NCBI GenBank assembly: GCA_031266895.1
Contig: JAISAD010000127.1
Location: forward strand, 1-8,100
Origin: Bacteroidales bacterium
GTDB lineage: Bacteria > Bacteroidota > Bacteroidia > Bacteroidales > WCHB1-69
Length of the DNA stretch: 8,100 nt
Reading direction: 5' to 3'
In this document: positions 7,078 to 8,100 of the stretch, one piece after another
How the letters are laid out: the number at the start of each line of letters is the position of its first letter
How positions within the stretch are numbered: the stretch's first letter is position 1
Program-made: the position numbers and the translations under genes
The notes under the pieces: generated by a model
What the model saw: the letters and a program-made list of their open reading frames with translations, nothing else
What the model was told of the DNA's origin: nothing
Database searches by the model: none

Positions 7078-7752
7078 TCACTCTTCATTGATTTTTATTC
7101 CATCTATTTCTACAATATGCTCTTCTTGATAGACAACCGTTTTGATGACATTGCCTTGCAAATCATAGTAATATTCGGGACCGTCTCGCAAACTGTTTTT
7201 GTAGGTCGTTTTACGGTTAATGCGACCGTTAGGATCGAAAGAAGTCAACACGCCATCACCATCTTTAAAATCGCCTTCGCCTACCATAATATCGCGCTCG
7301 TCATGATACTCCCAATGACCATCAAACATATCATTTTTATACTGTCCGTTTACTTTAAGCACATCACTGCCAGAATACCACTCCCGATAAGGGCCTTCTT
7401 TCAATCCTTTATGAAAATTAATTTCCATAACAGGCTGGTTCATTGGAGTATAGAAAATTTGTCGTCCTTCCAGCAGGTCGTTGTGGTAGAAAGATTCGCA
7501 CTCCACTTTATTATTCAAATAGTATTTCAGGGATTTCCCCTCTTTTTTCCCGTTTTTGAAGTTTAAGGCGAGCTCCAGTTTTCCATAAGTATTCTCATAA
7601 TAACGGGCTGTACCATGCTCTTTCCCAAACCGATAGGACACTTGTGACTGTATTTTTCCATTTGGATAATATTCGGTTTTCATTCTTGTGCACGAAGCTG
7701 CTAACAATAGTAACCCTGCAATGAATAACAGATTAAATTTTTTGAGTTCCAT
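7078..7752 (-). CDS. MORN-repeat lipoprotein (YwqK-like)
   Basis: A 224-residue protein with a lipoprotein signal: M-E-L-K-K, a hydrophobic core, then L-L-A-A-S-C with C21 as the likely lipidated cysteine. From about 28 to 209 it consists of seven or eight repeats of about 23-25 residues with the pattern Y-x-N-G-x-h...Y-x-N-G-x-x-x-G-x-x-x-x-Y-Y, for example Y-Y-P-N-G-K-I (28-34), F-K-N-G-K-K-E-G (65-72) and Y-K-N-S-L-R-D-G-P (184-192). These are MORN-like repeats of the COG2849 group. Databases often label this group as YwqK family antitoxins, but no toxin gene is adjacent and the lipoprotein signal argues for an envelope protein. The residues after C21 (T-R-M-K-T-E) are not a clear surface-export signal, so it may stay in the periplasm. 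It starts 19 nt after the flavo-diiron gene and ends just before the OstA-like start, so it is probably in an operon with both. Its molecular function is unknown. Confidence 0.88.
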   Translation of the reverse strand: MELKKFNLLFIAGLLLLAASCTRMKTEYYPNGKIQSQVSYRFGKEHGTARYYENTYGKLELALNFKNGKKEGKSLKYYLNNKVECESFYHNDLLEGRQIFYTPMNQPVMEINFHKGLKEGPYREWYSGSDVLKVNGQYKNDMFDGHWEYHDERDIMVGEGDFKDGDGVLTSFDPNGRINRKTTYKNSLRDGPEYYYDLQGNVIKTVVYQEEHIVEIDGIKINEE

Positions 7753-7771
7753 AGTGGTGCAATATTATAAA

Positions 7772-8100
7772 TTACTGGCCGATCACCAAGAGAGCAAATG
7801 CTTTTCCAAATTCTTTAATCATCTCAAAATCAGATTCTTGTGGTTTGAATTTCAGGAAGAACGTCTCTCCACTGAATTTCATCTTCATATTAGAAATACC
7901 GGAAGTCAATATTTTTTCGGCCTCGCCACTCCAGCCATAAGAGCCAAAGCAACTTGCCGGTTTATCCTTTTCGCGGACAGGAGTCATGGAAGCAAACACA
8001 TTGTAGAGCTGTGGCAATATATTTTGGTTAATGGTAGGCGATCCCAGCATATAGGCGGAGGCTTGCGCCACTTTGTCGGACAATGTGGCGGCATCCATTT
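7772..8100 (-). CDS. Flavo-diiron protein (FprA-type), C-terminal flavodoxin domain, 5' truncated
   Basis: This is the last about 109 codons of a gene that continues past the right edge of the window. The visible part matches the flavodoxin-like domain at the end of A-type flavoproteins: A-Y-M-L-G-S-P-T-I-N-Q-N, where the GSPT loop binds the FMN phosphate or isoalloxazine, and C-F-G-S-Y-G-W-S-G-E-A, the second FMN loop typical of these enzymes. The missing N-terminal half would hold the metallo-beta-lactamase-like diiron domain. Known members reduce oxygen or nitric oxide in the cytoplasm and protect anaerobes from these stresses. The methionine at 8098 is internal: it lies just upstream of GSPT and would leave half of the domain absent. 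The lipoprotein gene follows 19 nt after the stop. Confidence 0.85.
   Translation of the reverse strand, partial: MDAATLSDKVAQASAYMLGSPTINQNILPQLYNVFASMTPVREKDKPASCFGSYGWSGEAEKILTSGISNMKMKFSGETFFLKFKPQESDFEMIKEFGKAFALLVIGQ

Noticed and set aside
7117..7566. Long plus-strand open frame of 149 codons opposite the MORN lipoprotein gene
   Set aside because: It is a shadow of the repeat-containing gene on the other strand and has no recognisable domain or start context.
7078..7752. YwqK-type antitoxin of a toxin-antitoxin system
   Set aside because: The repeats fit that database label, but there is a lipoprotein signal and no adjacent toxin-like gene, so an envelope role is more likely.

Overview
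The window looks like chromosomal DNA from a member of the Bacteroidota. Three things point there: two proteins end in the type B (gliding-motility-associated) C-terminal domain of the type IX secretion system (T9SS); an OstA-like protein of the Bacteroidota type is present; and a TAnnTTTG-like -7 element replaces an E. coli-type promoter, with no clear Shine-Dalgarno sequences. A flavo-diiron protein suggests an anaerobic or microaerobic lifestyle, but this is inference. The genus cannot be told.

Layout. Positions 1-5416 are all on the plus strand: the 3' end of a T9SS type B cargo gene; an M16B peptidase-like gene that lacks the zinc motif; a second T9SS cargo protein built of about six fibronectin-III-like modules; an ATP-type 6-phosphofructokinase; and a YraN/UPF0102 family protein. 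Three of the four gaps are short (5, 5 and 53 nt). The longest (about 106-118 nt, before the fibronectin-like gene) holds the only promoter candidate I could place. Positions 5498-8100 are on the minus strand and read, in transcription order: the C-terminal flavodoxin part of a flavo-diiron protein (cut by the window edge), a MORN-repeat lipoprotein, and an OstA-like protein. These are tightly packed and look like one operon. The two blocks converge on an 81-bp gap with possible hairpins.

How the genes relate. The two T9SS cargo proteins should be exported by Sec and then delivered to the cell surface by T9SS. The M16-like protein has no signal peptide and looks like the non-catalytic half of a two-subunit cytoplasmic protease whose zinc-bearing partner is not visible here. 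The minus-strand lipoprotein and OstA-like protein are probably envelope proteins, the latter perhaps linked to lipopolysaccharide transport. Phosphofructokinase and YraN are housekeeping genes that appear to ride along.

I saw no RNA genes, mobile elements, CRISPR arrays or long repeats. There is no strong evidence for a new system. The most useful leads are the orphan M16B subunit between two T9SS cargo genes, the paired MORN lipoprotein and OstA-like genes, and the active-site combination in the phosphofructokinase.
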